Below are positions 27,201 through 36,719 of a DNA stretch of 64,000 bases, piece by piece. A program made the position numbers and the translations under genes. The stretch lies in contig CALFCF010000016.1 in the NCBI GenBank assembly GCA_937951345.1, forward strand, positions 18,324 to 82,323, written 5' to 3'. This DNA comes from an uncultured Granulosicoccaceae bacterium. Lineage in GTDB: Bacteria; Pseudomonadota; Gammaproteobacteria; Granulosicoccales; Granulosicoccaceae. Position 1 is the stretch's first letter. Every line of letters begins with the position of its first letter. The notes under the pieces were generated by a model. It did not search any database. It was not told where the DNA came from and was given only the letters and a program-made list of their open reading frames with translations.

Positions 27201-27240
27201 ACACGCTGCAATACACTCGTATCGCAGCGTGTTTTTTTTT
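27201..27240 (+). terminator. Rho-independent terminator
   Basis: The nine-base stem ACACGCTGC with GCAGCGTGT, loop of 14 bases, followed by a run of nine T residues. It ends the transcript of the small exported protein. Confidence 0.88.
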
Positions 27241-27439
27241 GCAGAGTTGAAAACTTGAAAAAACAGACGAACTAACCAGAATTACAGTCAAAGATAAATT
27301 TATCCGAGAACTGTAGATATGAAACAACCGACATCAGTAAAACTATCAAGACAACAAATTCAGGCTACTTCAAATCATCAGAAAATCATTCGGCAAGACC
27401 TGTCAACCGCACAGAAATTGCCAAAAATCTTAAATCGAA

Positions 27440-28840
27440 CTAACTGAACAACTGAATGTTGTTTTGCCAGTCATTACTAAAATTACCCAGATCAGGAAAT
27501 ATTTGATTCGTATCAGATTCTGTTAACCCCATCCAGCGTGCAAGGGATCCACCAATCTGATTAATGGACAACGAGGGAATGACACGACCTTTATCACCGG
27601 TATCATCATCTGCACCCGCTTCGAAACTGGGCCAGGCGCCGAAAAGCTGCCCACCATTCACACCACCACCCATTACCAGATAGTGTCCTGACCAGCCATG
27701 ATCAGAACCGTCGCCATTCACGGTTAATGTACGCCCAAAGTCTGAAGATGTAAAAGTACAGACATCATCACCCCGGCCGATTTCACCCAATGTCTGCTGG
27801 AAATCATATAAATCCTGATCCAGTGACGGTAACAACTCATTCAGGCGCAACGTCTGGTTATCGTGCGTGTCCCAGCCGCCAATACCGACAAAAAAGATTT
27901 GTCGGTTCATACCCAGCACACTCTGCGAACGTATCAGACGGGCGACCATGCGCAACTGACTGGCGAGCTTACTGGTACTGTTGTAGCTGGTTGCGAATTC
28001 GCTGGCAGCATCCAACGCGGTGTCGAGTTCACGGGATAGCTCACGGGTACGGTCAAGACTGATAGACGCCTCTCGAATAAGCGGATGGTTATAGGCGACA
28101 TCAAGCAGGCTTGTCAGACTGTCTCTGCGCGCTGCTGTTGCTCCCGATGCTGTTGCTGTATCCAGATCAGCCAGCGTACCCAGGCCATTTGAGCCGATGC
28201 GTACGGGTTTAGTTACATTGCCGGGCGAAAACCAATCTGAGCCATCCAGAGCAAATGTTGGTGGTAGCGGAGCACCCTGATTTGCGTCCTGTAGAAGATC
28301 TGCCATGCGCCCTCCCCAGCCGGCATCGACAACTGTCGTTGGTTGACTGCTGAATGCCTTAAGCGCCTGCTCCTGCTGATGATTGTGCGCAAAAAGATCA
28401 GCGGGAATATTCAGACTGTTATTAAGGTAGTCAGAGCGTGTAACCGGGGCAATCAAATTGCCGGCATTTCGTACAATCGACAATTCGCCTGATTCGTAAA
28501 GTTCATGCAAACGCGGTAGTTGCGAATTGAACTGCACATCACCGCCTGATACCGTCAACAACGACGAAGAATCAACGGCAAGCGCACCACGGGTCGATTG
28601 GTAAGAATCAAGCAGCGCGCTGTCTCCCGGCACAAACATGTTGAACGAATCCGAACCTCCGTACAGAAACACACAGACCAGCGCTTTGTAGTCTGTCAGT
28701 GCTGTGTAGCTGTTGCTGGATGCCAGTGCAGAGCCGATCAGGCTCATCTTGCCATTCATAGCCAGATGACCGGAACCGAGTAACGATACAGTGGCAAATC
28801 TCTGCAACAAACGCCGGCGTTTTAACTGCTGTTGATTCAT
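27440..28840 (-). CDS. DUF1501 exported protein (partner of DUF1800)
   Basis: A 466-residue DUF1501 protein. The N-terminus MNQQQLKRRRLLQRFATVSLLG has a Tat-like RRR-LL pattern and hydrophobic core, suggesting export of a folded protein. DUF1501 motifs seen: KALVCVFLYGGSDSFNMFVP near the start, HNHQQEQ, GIGGWDTHDNQ and TFTSSDFGRTL, NGDGSDHGWSGHYLVMGG, which carry conserved His/Asp residues of the alkaline-phosphatase-like fold. It lies 88 bases after the DUF1800 gene, so the two are probably one operon and work on a common extracellular target. Enzymatic activity is not known. Confidence 0.88.
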   Translation of the reverse strand: MNQQQLKRRRLLQRFATVSLLGSGHLAMNGKMSLIGSALASSNSYTALTDYKALVCVFLYGGSDSFNMFVPGDSALLDSYQSTRGALAVDSSSLLTVSGGDVQFNSQLPRLHELYESGELSIVRNAGNLIAPVTRSDYLNNSLNIPADLFAHNHQQEQALKAFSSQPTTVVDAGWGGRMADLLQDANQGAPLPPTFALDGSDWFSPGNVTKPVRIGSNGLGTLADLDTATASGATAARRDSLTSLLDVAYNHPLIREASISLDRTRELSRELDTALDAASEFATSYNSTSKLASQLRMVARLIRSQSVLGMNRQIFFVGIGGWDTHDNQTLRLNELLPSLDQDLYDFQQTLGEIGRGDDVCTFTSSDFGRTLTVNGDGSDHGWSGHYLVMGGGVNGGQLFGAWPSFEAGADDDTGDKGRVIPSLSINQIGGSLARWMGLTESDTNQIFPDLGNFSNDWQNNIQLFS

Positions 28841-28928
28841 TGGTTATTTACACGGCAAAAGTAACAGACAACCCAGAAAGACCAGCCCTGTGCAGAAGAT
28901 AAGAAATTTTGTCTGATCGAAATCATAG

Positions 28929-31900
28929 CTACCTTTGTATGGAATATTCCGGCGACACAATAATCAAGCTTATTGCATCCCGAACACGCTGTGACAAACC
29001 GGCTGGATCATCCGGCAACCCGTCAAGATGATTCTTTATCACCGCACGCATGTCGTTACTCATCATTTGATTCATCAACAGCAAATCCAGTCTGTCCAAC
29101 AATTCATCACTATCATCGGCAACTGCCAGTTCGTCTGAATAATTCAGGTATGACGGGTTGAGATCAATAGAATTCGTTGTACTTGCAAAATGCCTTATGA
29201 CCTGCCGAGTGAGTCGATTAACACTACGAACAAGATTATTTTCAGTGAGTATTTCGAACTCAGGCCCCACCAGATCAGCATCTCTGACCGGCCCGTTAGG
29301 TGAAAAATCAGGTTTAAAGAAATTAAACACTGACGGCGAACGCATAACTGCCTGACCAAAATCCAGCTCAAGATTCTCTAGTGCAGGGGAAAATGTATTG
29401 TATTCACCCCTGACACTGGACTGCACACCACGCTGAACGTCAAACGCTCTCCAGAGATGTGTCATTTTTAGTAACGGCTCTCTCAGTTTTCCAAACTGTT
29501 GATTGTTGAAACCATTGCGTGCCTCGGCATCAAGCAAAATGGCGCGCACTACCGCCCCAAGGTCTCCTCGCACTCCTGATCCATTGTTGTTAAACACAGC
29601 GGCAACACGCTGGACGTAAGCCGGCGTTGGATTACTCGTTACCAGCCTTTGTATCAGTTGTTTACCGATAAACGGGCCTACATTGGAGTGATTAAATATA
29701 TTATCCAGCGCCAGCTCGAGATCGGCTCTTGCTGACAAGCCGGCTGGCGAAATCACACCGTTTAACAGTGTCTTTGCACCTGTATCGTGAAAGTCCTCGA
29801 ACGGCTCCATCGGGCTGATCAAGTCTGGTGTCGTGAAGAATTTACGATCCCACACACCTGCATCTTTGTAATTCCAACCGGTAAAAACCCGTGCGAAAGC
29901 CTCTATTTGATCCTGCGTAAACGTATTGGTGCCTTGCGAGGTACCATCGGGATTGAGGTTATACAAACCGATCGAAAACAGTTGCAGAACCTCACGCGCA
30001 TAGTTTTCGTCAGCACGGGTGTTTGTCTCGGAATCTGCCTTGGCATTTTGCAACATGCTCAGGTACAGGCCCATCACCGGGCTTAACGTGACCGTTTCAA
30101 GCAAATCCCTATAGTTGCCAAACGCCAGACGACGCAATTGGTCATAGAAATGCGTTAAGCCGTATTGACCGTTAGCCAGGGTTCGCCCGATACCTGAAAC
30201 GACAAAAATCTCGCTCAGTGCAAACGCCACACGCTGCCGCAGTTGATCATCTGCCTCAACGGCATTCTCCCACCAGATTTCATGTCGCGGCCAACGGTTA
30301 CTGCCATTGGAGTGCTCAAGCACATAAGGCAGGTGATCCGGACCGATAAGCTGGAGTTGTTGATCGACCCATTCTTCAATGCCCAGTGTCCTGACTGCAT
30401 TGATATCTGCCATTGTGGGACCGAAGGTCGCTTGCGTAAGCAACCTGGCAGCATCCTGCTCAGACACGCCACTGACCGTAGGCAACACTTCTATGTTTAA
30501 CGTTGCAACATCGGACTTGGCTTGAATATCCAGGGTTGTCAACGTAACCGTGTAAACACCCGGTGAGTCGTAACTGTGAGATACACCGGTCGGATCGTCC
30601 GTCGTTACAGTTGCAGAACCATCGCCAAAATCCCACTCATAGACCACGACCCCCACATCGTCGACCGAGGCACTGGCATCGAAAGCGGCAGTGAAAGGTG
30701 CAAGGCCACTAGCATCACCCGCGAATCCTGACACGATGAATACAGCTTCAGGTGCTTCGTTACCATCAACGAGAATCTGTACTGTTATCGCATGGCTTAA
30801 ACCTTCGCCGTCGAACACTGTTAAGGTGACATCGTGTGTACCAGCATCAAAACTGTGCATCACTTCAGACAACGCAGGACCCTGACTGGTCGAGGAATCA
30901 CCAAAGTCCCACAGATAGTCCACGACCCCCTCTACTGCATCGTCAGTGCTACCACTGGCATCAAACTCAACCAGCAGCGGCTCCGTACCGCTCAACACAG
31001 ATGCTTCAAAAAAAGCGACTGGTGGTTGATTGCTCAGCGTCTCAACAACTGATATTGGTGTAACAGTAAAAGCAGATGCGCCATGCACATTTCTCGCCCG
31101 AACTTTCCATTGATAATCGAGTGCTGGATCAAGGCTGACAGGTAAATCATAAGTACAGGGGCCGGACGCACAATAAGTTGCGGCATCCAGACCTGTAATC
31201 ACCGCGAAGGCATTGTCGCCGCTGTCCTCCAGATCGAGCTCATAAACTTCAGCGTCGGCACTCTGAGACCAGACGAACGTTATCGTTGAATCTGCAAGCA
31301 CTTCGGTACCTGCGGCAGGCGAGACAGCGACCGGTGACGCGGGTGGAAAGTCGACGGGGGGAGTAGAACTAAAAAAATGACGCGTGCGCTCGGATACTCC
31401 TTGTGAATTGACCGCACGAACTTCCCAACTGTGAGACGTACCATCAATAGTTTGTGTTATCTGACGGGTGTATGTACAGCTTCCCGCATCGCAGATGTCA
31501 TCCGGATCCAGATCACGCACAAACTCAAACCGGTCAGTCGGCGCCAGATGATCAAAAAACACGAAATCATAACCAACAGCCAGCGGATCATGTTCCCATA
31601 TAAAGTCGACTGTGGAACCGAAAACCAGCTGTGCCCCGTCTTCAGGCGCTATAAAAACCGGGGCAGGTCTTTTTTCGGTAGCAACGGGAACCACCTGCAC
31701 CTGCGCACTGGCCCATTCGGATGTACCGTCAGCGGTGGTCACCCGAATGCGCCAAATATGCGCGGGCGCAACCGATAAAAAGTCAGCAGACGGATAGGTC
31801 AGTCGGCAGCTGGTGGTATTACAGAATGCCGTTGCGTTTGTCAGACCCGTTGCTGCGATCACCACATCGGTTATTGAATCAATTAATTCAAAATCATAGG

Positions 31901-33185
31901 TCAACGCATTGTCAACCGGCGCCCACTCAAAGCGAAAATTTGTATCATTCTGTTCCACCTCATCACCCTGGAGCGGGCTCAATGGTACAGGCGCAGCAAC
32001 TACTGAGGGAGTCGGATCAGAGACGGTGATTGTTTGTTCTGCAATGCTTGTCAGTCCAGCCGCATCGGTGACAGTAAGTGTAATTTCGTAAGTACCAACT
32101 TCTGTATAAGTGTATGAAGCAGTCTCACCGACAACCGGATCGGCACCTGCTTCAAATATCCAGCTGTAAGATGCAATACCCACATTGTCTGTGGAGTTAC
32201 TGGCATCAGCGGAAACCGTAAACGGAGAGGAACCCACAGTGGACGGGATAGTTATAACTGCAGTGGGCGGAGGATCATCAACAACTATTTGATTAGTTGT
32301 TCTGGTCGTTTGTCCTGCGCTGTCTGTCACCACAAGGGCAACATCATAAACGCCACCGGCTACGTAAACGTGCTCGACTACTTCGCTTGTCGCGATTGTG
32401 TCGTCGCCTAAATCCCAACTGTAAGAATCAATGCCAAAATCATCGCTAGCTATCGCAGTCAGTGTGATCGCAAGCGAATTATCAGCACCCGGCGTCACCA
32501 TTGTTTCAAAGGATACAACCGGTGGACTATCAGACGGTGGAAGTACCGAAACGACCAGGCCGGTTCGCCCCAATTGACCCAGCGCATCCATTACCACCAG
32601 CAAAACCAAATGATCGCCAGGTTCATTAAACGTTTGGGTTATTAGCGCTTGATGCGAGGTGTCACCATCTTCGAAAAACCAGTTGTACTGAACGATACCG
32701 GCATCCGCGCTCGAAGATGTGGCATCAAATTCAACAGTCAGCGGTGCTTCGCCCGATGAACCGGATACAGCGATTTGCGCCTCCGGGGACTGCCGCGACA
32801 AACTGCTATCGGAACCGGAACCCGAATTTCCCCTATCACGAACAACCGGTATGGGCAGTTGATCAACAGTTAAAGGTAATGACGATTGAGAATCACGCGA
32901 TCGCGTACCAAACCGCGCAGCCTGGTTATACCAGCGCAGTGCTTCCGGGCGATTTTGCGGAAAACCGCGAATGCCACTTGATAAACGTACAGAAAGCTCA
33001 AGCTCGGCCAGCCTGTCGCGAATGGCGACGCGACTTAGCAACTGCTCTTCATTCAAAGCCGGGAAAGTGGTGCGATAGTCCTGCCGGGCCTGATCGGACG
33101 CGGATGCAGAGCACGAAAAACCCGCGAAAATCAATAGGATAAGTATTTCGAGGAATCGACGTGGAAATGAACAAGTCAGGCACAT
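28929..33185 (-). CDS. DUF1800 protein with PKD and FnIII-like repeats (1418 aa)
   Basis: A very large exported protein. Signal peptide (hydrophobic RFLEILILLIFAGFSCSASAS), then a Sel1-like helical stretch (PQNRPEALRWYNQAARFGT), then three PKD-type Ig folds (each with EFDA/DASxS and YxWxFxDG), three FnIII-like modules with repeated W-x-V-RA patterns (about 400-715) and two more PKD domains (about 720-905). The C-terminal 500 residues are the DUF1800 domain: LTQATFGPT, RQRVAFALSEIFVVSG, NYAREVLQLFSIGLYN, FTGWNYK and FIGKQLIQRLVTSNP. Most DUF1800 proteins lack the long repeat region. It probably binds polysaccharide or another surface polymer outside the cell and pairs with the DUF1501 protein. 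Confidence 0.85.
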   Translation of the reverse strand: MCLTCSFPRRFLEILILLIFAGFSCSASASDQARQDYRTTFPALNEEQLLSRVAIRDRLAELELSVRLSSGIRGFPQNRPEALRWYNQAARFGTRSRDSQSSLPLTVDQLPIPVVRDRGNSGSGSDSSLSRQSPEAQIAVSGSSGEAPLTVEFDATSSSADAGIVQYNWFFEDGDTSHQALITQTFNEPGDHLVLLVVMDALGQLGRTGLVVSVLPPSDSPPVVSFETMVTPGADNSLAITLTAIASDDFGIDSYSWDLGDDTIATSEVVEHVYVAGGVYDVALVVTDSAGQTTRTTNQIVVDDPPPTAVITIPSTVGSSPFTVSADASNSTDNVGIASYSWIFEAGADPVVGETASYTYTEVGTYEITLTVTDAAGLTSIAEQTITVSDPTPSVVAAPVPLSPLQGDEVEQNDTNFRFEWAPVDNALTYDFELIDSITDVVIAATGLTNATAFCNTTSCRLTYPSADFLSVAPAHIWRIRVTTADGTSEWASAQVQVVPVATEKRPAPVFIAPEDGAQLVFGSTVDFIWEHDPLAVGYDFVFFDHLAPTDRFEFVRDLDPDDICDAGSCTYTRQITQTIDGTSHSWEVRAVNSQGVSERTRHFFSSTPPVDFPPASPVAVSPAAGTEVLADSTITFVWSQSADAEVYELDLEDSGDNAFAVITGLDAATYCASGPCTYDLPVSLDPALDYQWKVRARNVHGASAFTVTPISVVETLSNQPPVAFFEASVLSGTEPLLVEFDASGSTDDAVEGVVDYLWDFGDSSTSQGPALSEVMHSFDAGTHDVTLTVFDGEGLSHAITVQILVDGNEAPEAVFIVSGFAGDASGLAPFTAAFDASASVDDVGVVVYEWDFGDGSATVTTDDPTGVSHSYDSPGVYTVTLTTLDIQAKSDVATLNIEVLPTVSGVSEQDAARLLTQATFGPTMADINAVRTLGIEEWVDQQLQLIGPDHLPYVLEHSNGSNRWPRHEIWWENAVEADDQLRQRVAFALSEIFVVSGIGRTLANGQYGLTHFYDQLRRLAFGNYRDLLETVTLSPVMGLYLSMLQNAKADSETNTRADENYAREVLQLFSIGLYNLNPDGTSQGTNTFTQDQIEAFARVFTGWNYKDAGVWDRKFFTTPDLISPMEPFEDFHDTGAKTLLNGVISPAGLSARADLELALDNIFNHSNVGPFIGKQLIQRLVTSNPTPAYVQRVAAVFNNNGSGVRGDLGAVVRAILLDAEARNGFNNQQFGKLREPLLKMTHLWRAFDVQRGVQSSVRGEYNTFSPALENLELDFGQAVMRSPSVFNFFKPDFSPNGPVRDADLVGPEFEILTENNLVRSVNRLTRQVIRHFASTTNSIDLNPSYLNYSDELAVADDSDELLDRLDLLLMNQMMSNDMRAVIKNHLDGLPDDPAGLSQRVRDAISLIIVSPEYSIQR

Positions 33186-33577
33186 ACGTAATAGTCAAAA
33201 GCCTCTTTACTTTTCCCGTCCATTAGGCGGTTGGGATCGCCACGCACAAAGTATAGAAAAAACCATGAAATCCAACTACTTGCAGGAAAAACCTAGTCCG
33301 AGAATACCCTACAAAGAATATTCTGCCTGATACAGGCTGCCATTAAACAGCACCAGCAAATAGCAACAGCAAATAGCAACAGCAAAAACTACAAATTTTA
33401 CCCGTCAATATATTCACACAAATGGTAATCGAAACAGATCAGCGCTATCAAGGCAAACCACAATCAGGAGCTGTATTCAGGCGCCTGTTTGATCAATGGT
33501 ATCTCCGGCACTTCAGTACAGAACACCATCAAAGCCACTTTAACGGCACGCCCGCAGGGCTTTGATCCCGGCAAAAT
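33186..33577. other. Intergenic, short CAG/CAA-like direct repeat
   Basis: About 390 bases upstream of the DUF1800 gene. A 13-base unit AGCAAATAGCAAC occurs twice in tandem (33355-33380). No gene recognised. Promoter for the DUF1800/DUF1501 unit should be here but is not obvious. Confidence 0.45.
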
Positions 33578-34018
33578 TCAAACGGGTAGCGAATACAGGA
33601 TGAAATCCGACTTATCGCAATATTTATCGTACAAATGCCTGCCACGGTAATTGAAGTCCTGAGTTAGCCAGCGGACGTTGCTTATTTCACGCCTTCGTGC
33701 AAACCCGATCACGTGATCAATCAACCCCTTCCCGGCAGATTGGCAACGCATTCCCGGTTGCACATACAAATCACTGAGATAGCAGACCATTGATCCACCA
33801 AGGGATCGATGCATGAGTTGGTATTGCGTGAACCCGAACGGTTCATCACTGTCGGCCACAACAACATCGCACCAGAAGTCGTTAGTATCATCAAAGATCC
33901 AGTTCCAGACAGTTTCGTGGCCGCCCGCTGGCACCTGCGTCTTGTAAAACTGCGCATACTCATTAAACAGCGACTCCCAGATGGCTCGCTCTTGAATACG
34001 TATTGGCCGGATTTTCAT
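33578..34018 (-). CDS. GNAT-family N-acetyltransferase
   Basis: A 146-residue GNAT protein. MKIRPIRIQERAIWESLFNEYAQFY is the N-terminal strand-helix; SMVCYLSDLYVQPGMRCQSAGKGLIDHVIGFAR is the core strand 4 and acetyl-CoA pyrophosphate loop (Q-x-x-G-x-G/A-like version R-C-Q-S-A-G-K-G). It likely acetylates a small amine. It is 67 bases downstream of a second, unrelated GNAT gene on the same strand. Confidence 0.82.
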   Translation of the reverse strand: MKIRPIRIQERAIWESLFNEYAQFYKTQVPAGGHETVWNWIFDDTNDFWCDVVVADSDEPFGFTQYQLMHRSLGGSMVCYLSDLYVQPGMRCQSAGKGLIDHVIGFARRREISNVRWLTQDFNYRGRHLYDKYCDKSDFILYSLPV

Positions 34019-34085
34019 AAAAACTTCTGCACCTTCAATTAGGTCCGATCAGGAATAAAAAATAGTACCGCTACGTCTCAACAAG

Positions 34086-34781
34086 CTAAACACTTGTCTT
34101 ACGCTGATTTTCTATTAATTGCGCAAGCGACTGTTGCTGATTACCGGTAGAGTCAAAATTCTCTGGTGACAACCATTGCTGATAAGCCAGATCCAATGCC
34201 GGCCATTCAGTGTCAAGCATTGAAAACCAGGCTGTATCACGATTTTTTCCTTTAACAATTAAATGCTGGCGAAACAAACCTTCATGTTTAAATCCGAAAC
34301 GTAGCGCTGCACGCTTCGATGGTTCATTTTCGTTATTACATTTCCATTCAAAGCGACGGTATCCCAGAATATTGAACACATAGTTAGCGAAGAGATACAG
34401 AGCCTCGGTTGCAGCAGGCTTTTGACTTACCAATGGCCCCCAGTAAATGTTACCGATTTCGATACAGCCATTTGCAGCGTCGATTCGCATCAGCGTTTGA
34501 CGCCCGGCCACACGACCAGTGGCTTTATCTATTACTGCAAAGAACAATGGATCTTCACTGGTCGCAACTTGTTCAACCCATCCGATAAAATTTTCCTTAT
34601 CTTCTGGCGGGTATTCATACAAATAGCGAAACTTCATTGCCGCATCGGAAACATTCGACGCGTCATACAGCTCGTCGGCATGTGCACCCGGATCAAGAGG
34701 CTCCAATCGCACATATCGCCCGTCGAAAATTTTGCGCTCCGGCAATAGGCAAGGAGTCCAGCTGGACAAATCTGAAGACAT
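34086..34781 (-). CDS. RimJ/RimL-type GNAT acetyltransferase
   Basis: A 231-residue RimJ/RimL-like acetyltransferase: DGRYVRLEPLDPGAHADELYDAS at the N-terminus, FAVIDKATGRVAGRQTLMRID in the middle, and GYRRFEWKCNNENEPSKRAALRFGFKHEG, the typical N-x-x-S-x-x-A-x-x-x-G-F C-terminal motif. Such enzymes acetylate N-termini or small molecules; no substrate can be inferred. The MITE-like element begins 47 bases upstream of its start. Confidence 0.86.
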   Translation of the reverse strand: MSSDLSSWTPCLLPERKIFDGRYVRLEPLDPGAHADELYDASNVSDAAMKFRYLYEYPPEDKENFIGWVEQVATSEDPLFFAVIDKATGRVAGRQTLMRIDAANGCIEIGNIYWGPLVSQKPAATEALYLFANYVFNILGYRRFEWKCNNENEPSKRAALRFGFKHEGLFRQHLIVKGKNRDTAWFSMLDTEWPALDLAYQQWLSPENFDSTGNQQQSLAQLIENQRKTSV

Positions 34782-34827
34782 GGAAATCCGGTAGCTACTC
34801 TGAATAAAGTAGGCAATATGGTACCAC

Positions 34828-35074
34828 TAGCCTGCTCTGTTCATGAAGGGTTCGCCACCAGAGTCTGGCTACCTAAGCAGGTCGCTCGATTCAGCGAAAT
34901 TCGTAGAAATCTACGGGTTGAGCTCAATCGAGTGAGCTGCGACGGCAGACTGGCACTGGTGGTGAATAGAAAACAGTGTGCGAATACCCGCAGCGACACT
35001 AAAACTGCTTATCTAACTGGAAATTGCTTAGTTTTCAATGTCACTGTTTTCGCCTTCGTGAATAGAGCAGGCTA
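34828..35074. mobile_element. MITE-like element, copy 1
   Basis: A 247-base element flanked by TA on both sides, with imperfect terminal inverted repeats TAGCCTGCTCTGTTCATGAA and its complement TTCGTGAATAGAGCAGGCTA. Inside lie nested inverted repeats, including CTCGATT...AATCGAG and CGTAGAAATCTACG, so it can fold. It encodes no transposase. A second copy at 54973 has about 13 substitutions and no gaps by eye. The TA flanks fit IS630/Tc1-type transposition in trans. Confidence 0.85.
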
Positions 35075-35096
35075 GTAACAGAAGGAGATCCTGCAG

Positions 35097-35136
35097 GCGA
35101 AAAAAAACCGGAGCAACCTGAACGGTCACTCCGGTT
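35097..35136 (-). terminator. Rho-independent terminator of the ompA-like gene at 35195
   Basis: Stem AACCGGAG/CTCCGGTT with a run of T on the minus strand after it. It lies about 60 bases past the end of the OmpA-family gene. Confidence 0.85.
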
Positions 35137-35194
35137 TAGTGTTACATCCAACCTACTGAATTGAGATCAGCAAGCCAGTCAGAAAAACAAAGTT

Positions 35195-36286
35195 TTAGTG
35201 AGCGATCAACTCGACTCGACGGTTACGTTGACGACCTTCTGCAGTATCGTTAGTGTCAATAGGCGCTGTTTCACCGTATGCCGTTGAGCTCAATCGACTT
35301 CCGTCAATGCCTCGATTACTCAGGTAATCAACAACTGAACTTGCACGCCGCTCGGACAGGCCCTGATTGTAGGACTCAGCACCGACACTGTCAGTATGTG
35401 CAGATATTGATACTGGTGTAGTTGAGCAATCCTGTAAAGAGAAAGCTACCTGATCAAGTATCTGAGTTGCTGTATCAGTCAACTGCGCAGAATCTGTATG
35501 GAAATTAACACCCTCAAGTACACCACTCAGATGATCACAAGTGTTGTAGGGCACAGGTTCAGGCTGAGGCACAGCTGCCACAGGCTCAGGTATTATCACT
35601 GGCTCCTCAGCAATCTCAACAATTTCAGCTTCTGGTCGTCGGCCAGTTCTGTAAATCACACCCAGTTGTGCATACTGCGCATCCTCTTCAAACGCGATAC
35701 CTTCTGCTCTTAACCCAAGGCCAAGGCGAGTCATGTATTCAACACCTGCACCAAACAAAACATGGGTTGCATTGTCTTTTACGAAGGGAACATTTCCTAC
35801 CGGTGTATTTTCAAGGTATCCCAGTCCAACACGCCCGTAACCGCTTAACCCACGACGTTTGAAGTTATGACGGTTTTTACCTGCATATACCAGAGCACTG
35901 GCACCGGCGATGTGATAGTTGATGCGGCCGCCCGGATCAAAACCGGCGCTGCCAAGATCAGCAGAATGCAGCTCTACCGCCATTTGTCGACTCAAATCAA
36001 CACCGATAGTTGCCTGCCCACCACGTTCAACACGGTCATTGACAGTAAATGCAGGAACTTCGCTTGCGTCCGGATTCATTCGACTGACGCCGAGACCCGC
36101 ACTGGCGTAGATGTGTCGACCAACTCGATCAGTGCTGTCGCGCAGTTGTTTACCCTGAGCCTGACCTATTGCCGGCTCGGACTGACCAGGTAATATATTT
36201 TGTACAGTGCTGCAACCAGCAGAAGCGAAAACACTCACTACAGCTAACGAGATAATTCGCATGTTAGTAACGATGGTAGATTTCAT
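35195..36286 (-). CDS. OmpA-family outer-membrane lipoprotein, paralogue 1
   Basis: A 363-residue protein. The lipobox FASAGCS (Cys at about residue 25) marks it as a lipoprotein. Residues about 55-215 are a predicted beta-barrel-like region with repeated GVD-/GRV-patterns (ASAGLGVSRMNP, ELHSADLGSAGF, YHIAGASALVYAGKN); the C-terminal 110 residues are the OmpA/MotB peptidoglycan-binding domain with SAHTDSVGAESYNQGLSERRASSVVDYL and NRRVEL. It would tie the outer membrane to peptidoglycan. A paralogue of equal length sits 434 bases upstream. Each has its own terminator, so they are separate transcripts. Confidence 0.88.
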   Translation of the reverse strand: MKSTIVTNMRIISLAVVSVFASAGCSTVQNILPGQSEPAIGQAQGKQLRDSTDRVGRHIYASAGLGVSRMNPDASEVPAFTVNDRVERGGQATIGVDLSRQMAVELHSADLGSAGFDPGGRINYHIAGASALVYAGKNRHNFKRRGLSGYGRVGLGYLENTPVGNVPFVKDNATHVLFGAGVEYMTRLGLGLRAEGIAFEEDAQYAQLGVIYRTGRRPEAEIVEIAEEPVIIPEPVAAVPQPEPVPYNTCDHLSGVLEGVNFHTDSAQLTDTATQILDQVAFSLQDCSTTPVSISAHTDSVGAESYNQGLSERRASSVVDYLSNRGIDGSRLSSTAYGETAPIDTNDTAEGRQRNRRVELIAH

Positions 36287-36719
36287 TTACTTTTCCTTTA
36301 GTACTTTCGGTACTCTTCGTACAGCACCCGTTAATCTCATATTTGCGAGTCAGCAAAACAGAATATCCATTCCCTGCAAAATTCGCACTCGTAACAACTT
36401 AGGTATCGACAGAGGAATGCGCGTGGCGACGAACATTGTGTGAACTTGCGCAAAATTCCATGATTTTCTGATGCGCAATTTAAGATTCCGCATCAATTTG
36501 GATGCCAGAAAATCAATCACCTGATTTATAAATCACTTATCACTTACTCATACGATCTATAAACCAGGCTTAAATCCTTAATCCTTCCAATTTACAGAGA
36601 AATAAACAGGCAAAAAAAAACGCCTGCTTTTGCAGGCGTTTTCTCTGTAGTGTTGGAGTTTTCCAACATTATGTTGCAACTAAATCGTAAGGCTGCATTC
36701 TATGGTTAGGCTTCACAGT
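36287..36719. other. Intergenic between the two ompA-like genes
   Basis: About 430 AT-rich bases. It contains the terminator of the upstream paralogue at 36612-36643. The promoter of the 35195 gene should lie in the right half, but no clear hexamers are visible. Confidence 0.5.
36612..36643 (-). terminator. Rho-independent terminator of the ompA-like gene at 36720
   Basis: CGCCTGC/GCAGGCG stem with four-base loop and a run of nine A on the plus strand (T on the minus strand). Confidence 0.87.

Noticed and set aside
27319..27447. 42-codon plus-strand frame after the terminator
   Set aside because: No ribosome binding site, no family resemblance and antisense overlap with the DUF1501 end; treated as chance.
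28841..28928. Hydrophobic peptide frame (FLIFCTGLVFLGCLLLL) in the gap between DUF1800 and DUF1501
   Set aside because: It lacks an ATG, GTG or TTG start in that frame; the nearby ATG with a ribosome binding site is in another frame and gives an unconvincing 29-residue peptide.
34818..35075. Open frame inside MITE-like copy 1
   Set aside because: It is not kept as a protein between the two copies and covers the inverted repeats; it is a by-product of the element.
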